Assembly (NCBI RefSeq): GCF_003111625.1
Contig: NZ_MZGS01000016.1
Coordinates: 62,001-126,000, forward strand
Reading direction: 5' to 3'
Length of the DNA: 64,000 bases
Source of the DNA: Methanobrevibacter thaueri
GTDB lineage: Archaea > Methanobacteriota > Methanobacteria > Methanobacteriales > Methanobacteriaceae
The notes under the pieces were generated by a model. The model had not been told where the DNA came from. It worked only from the letters and a program-made list of their open reading frames with translations, and searched no databases. A program made the position numbers and the translations under genes. Position 1 is the first letter of the stretch. The number at the start of each line of letters is the position of its first letter. This document shows, one piece after another, positions 63,961 through 64,000 of this stretch.

Positions 63961-64000
63961 TTTTTCACCTTGGTATTACTTTGGTTTTCAAAATATATAA

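Overview
The window is low-GC archaeal DNA from a hydrogenotrophic methanogen of the Methanobacteriales, most like Methanobrevibacter. Marker genes include cfbC (coenzyme F430 synthesis), an AtwA-type ABC protein (methyl-CoM reductase activation), mfnB (methanofuran), a geranylgeranyl reductase (archaeal lipids), archaeal ribC, deoxyhypusine synthase, prefoldin beta, Pcc1, Brix, rpoP and L37Ae. Gene starts are usually preceded by GGTGA or GGAGG ribosome binding sites. No rRNA, tRNA or CRISPR array was seen.

Positions 1-22.3 kb look like an integrated plasmid or provirus that has taken on cargo. From left to right: the end of a zinc-ribbon membrane protein and a small wHTH gene; a long leftward operon of about 15 small, mostly unrecognised genes (856-7622), including an ArdC-like antirestriction protein and a HIRAN protein, punctuated by repeated intergenic leader modules; a rightward replication module (7857-15499) with two ribbon-helix-helix genes, a degenerate recombinase-like gene between them, small proteins, two OB-like paralogues and a 1083-aa primase-polymerase/D5-type helicase; a 1.1-kb non-coding block whose first 290 bp carry inverted ATGGACA repeats and may be the replication origin; a leftward cargo block (16581-20253) with a chimeric gene joining an unknown beta-rich domain to the C-terminal half of transcription factor B, a double zinc-ribbon/proline-repeat protein, an EEP-type nuclease and a SHOCT protein; and an intact 616-aa tyrosine integrase beside the 3' end of cfbC.

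Positions 22.3-64 kb are mostly conserved chromosome. Leftward runs carry a ferredoxin/geranylgeranyl reductase/galE/purF/U32/cfbC series, UspA-AtwA, uvrC, and a 2404-aa helicase-nuclease with a very long acidic repeat region. These are followed by a PfkB kinase, a CDF exporter, the Brix-Pcc1-prefoldin-rpoP-L37Ae translation cluster, guaB-mfnB, a LutAB-like pair, ribC, a cbiMNQO cobalt/nickel importer divergent from pyrF, deoxyhypusine synthase, a CBS regulator, hisG, a P1B metal ATPase, and a radical-SAM/Cys-rich-peptide/RyR cassette at the right edge.

The least explained signals are: the TFB-half chimera; the repeated leader modules in the small-gene operon; the iteron-like region after the primase gene; a bipartite AAGTATTACTT element flanking TATA boxes, present three times before the metal ATPase and once beside a candidate small structured RNA; and the radical-SAM peptide cassette.
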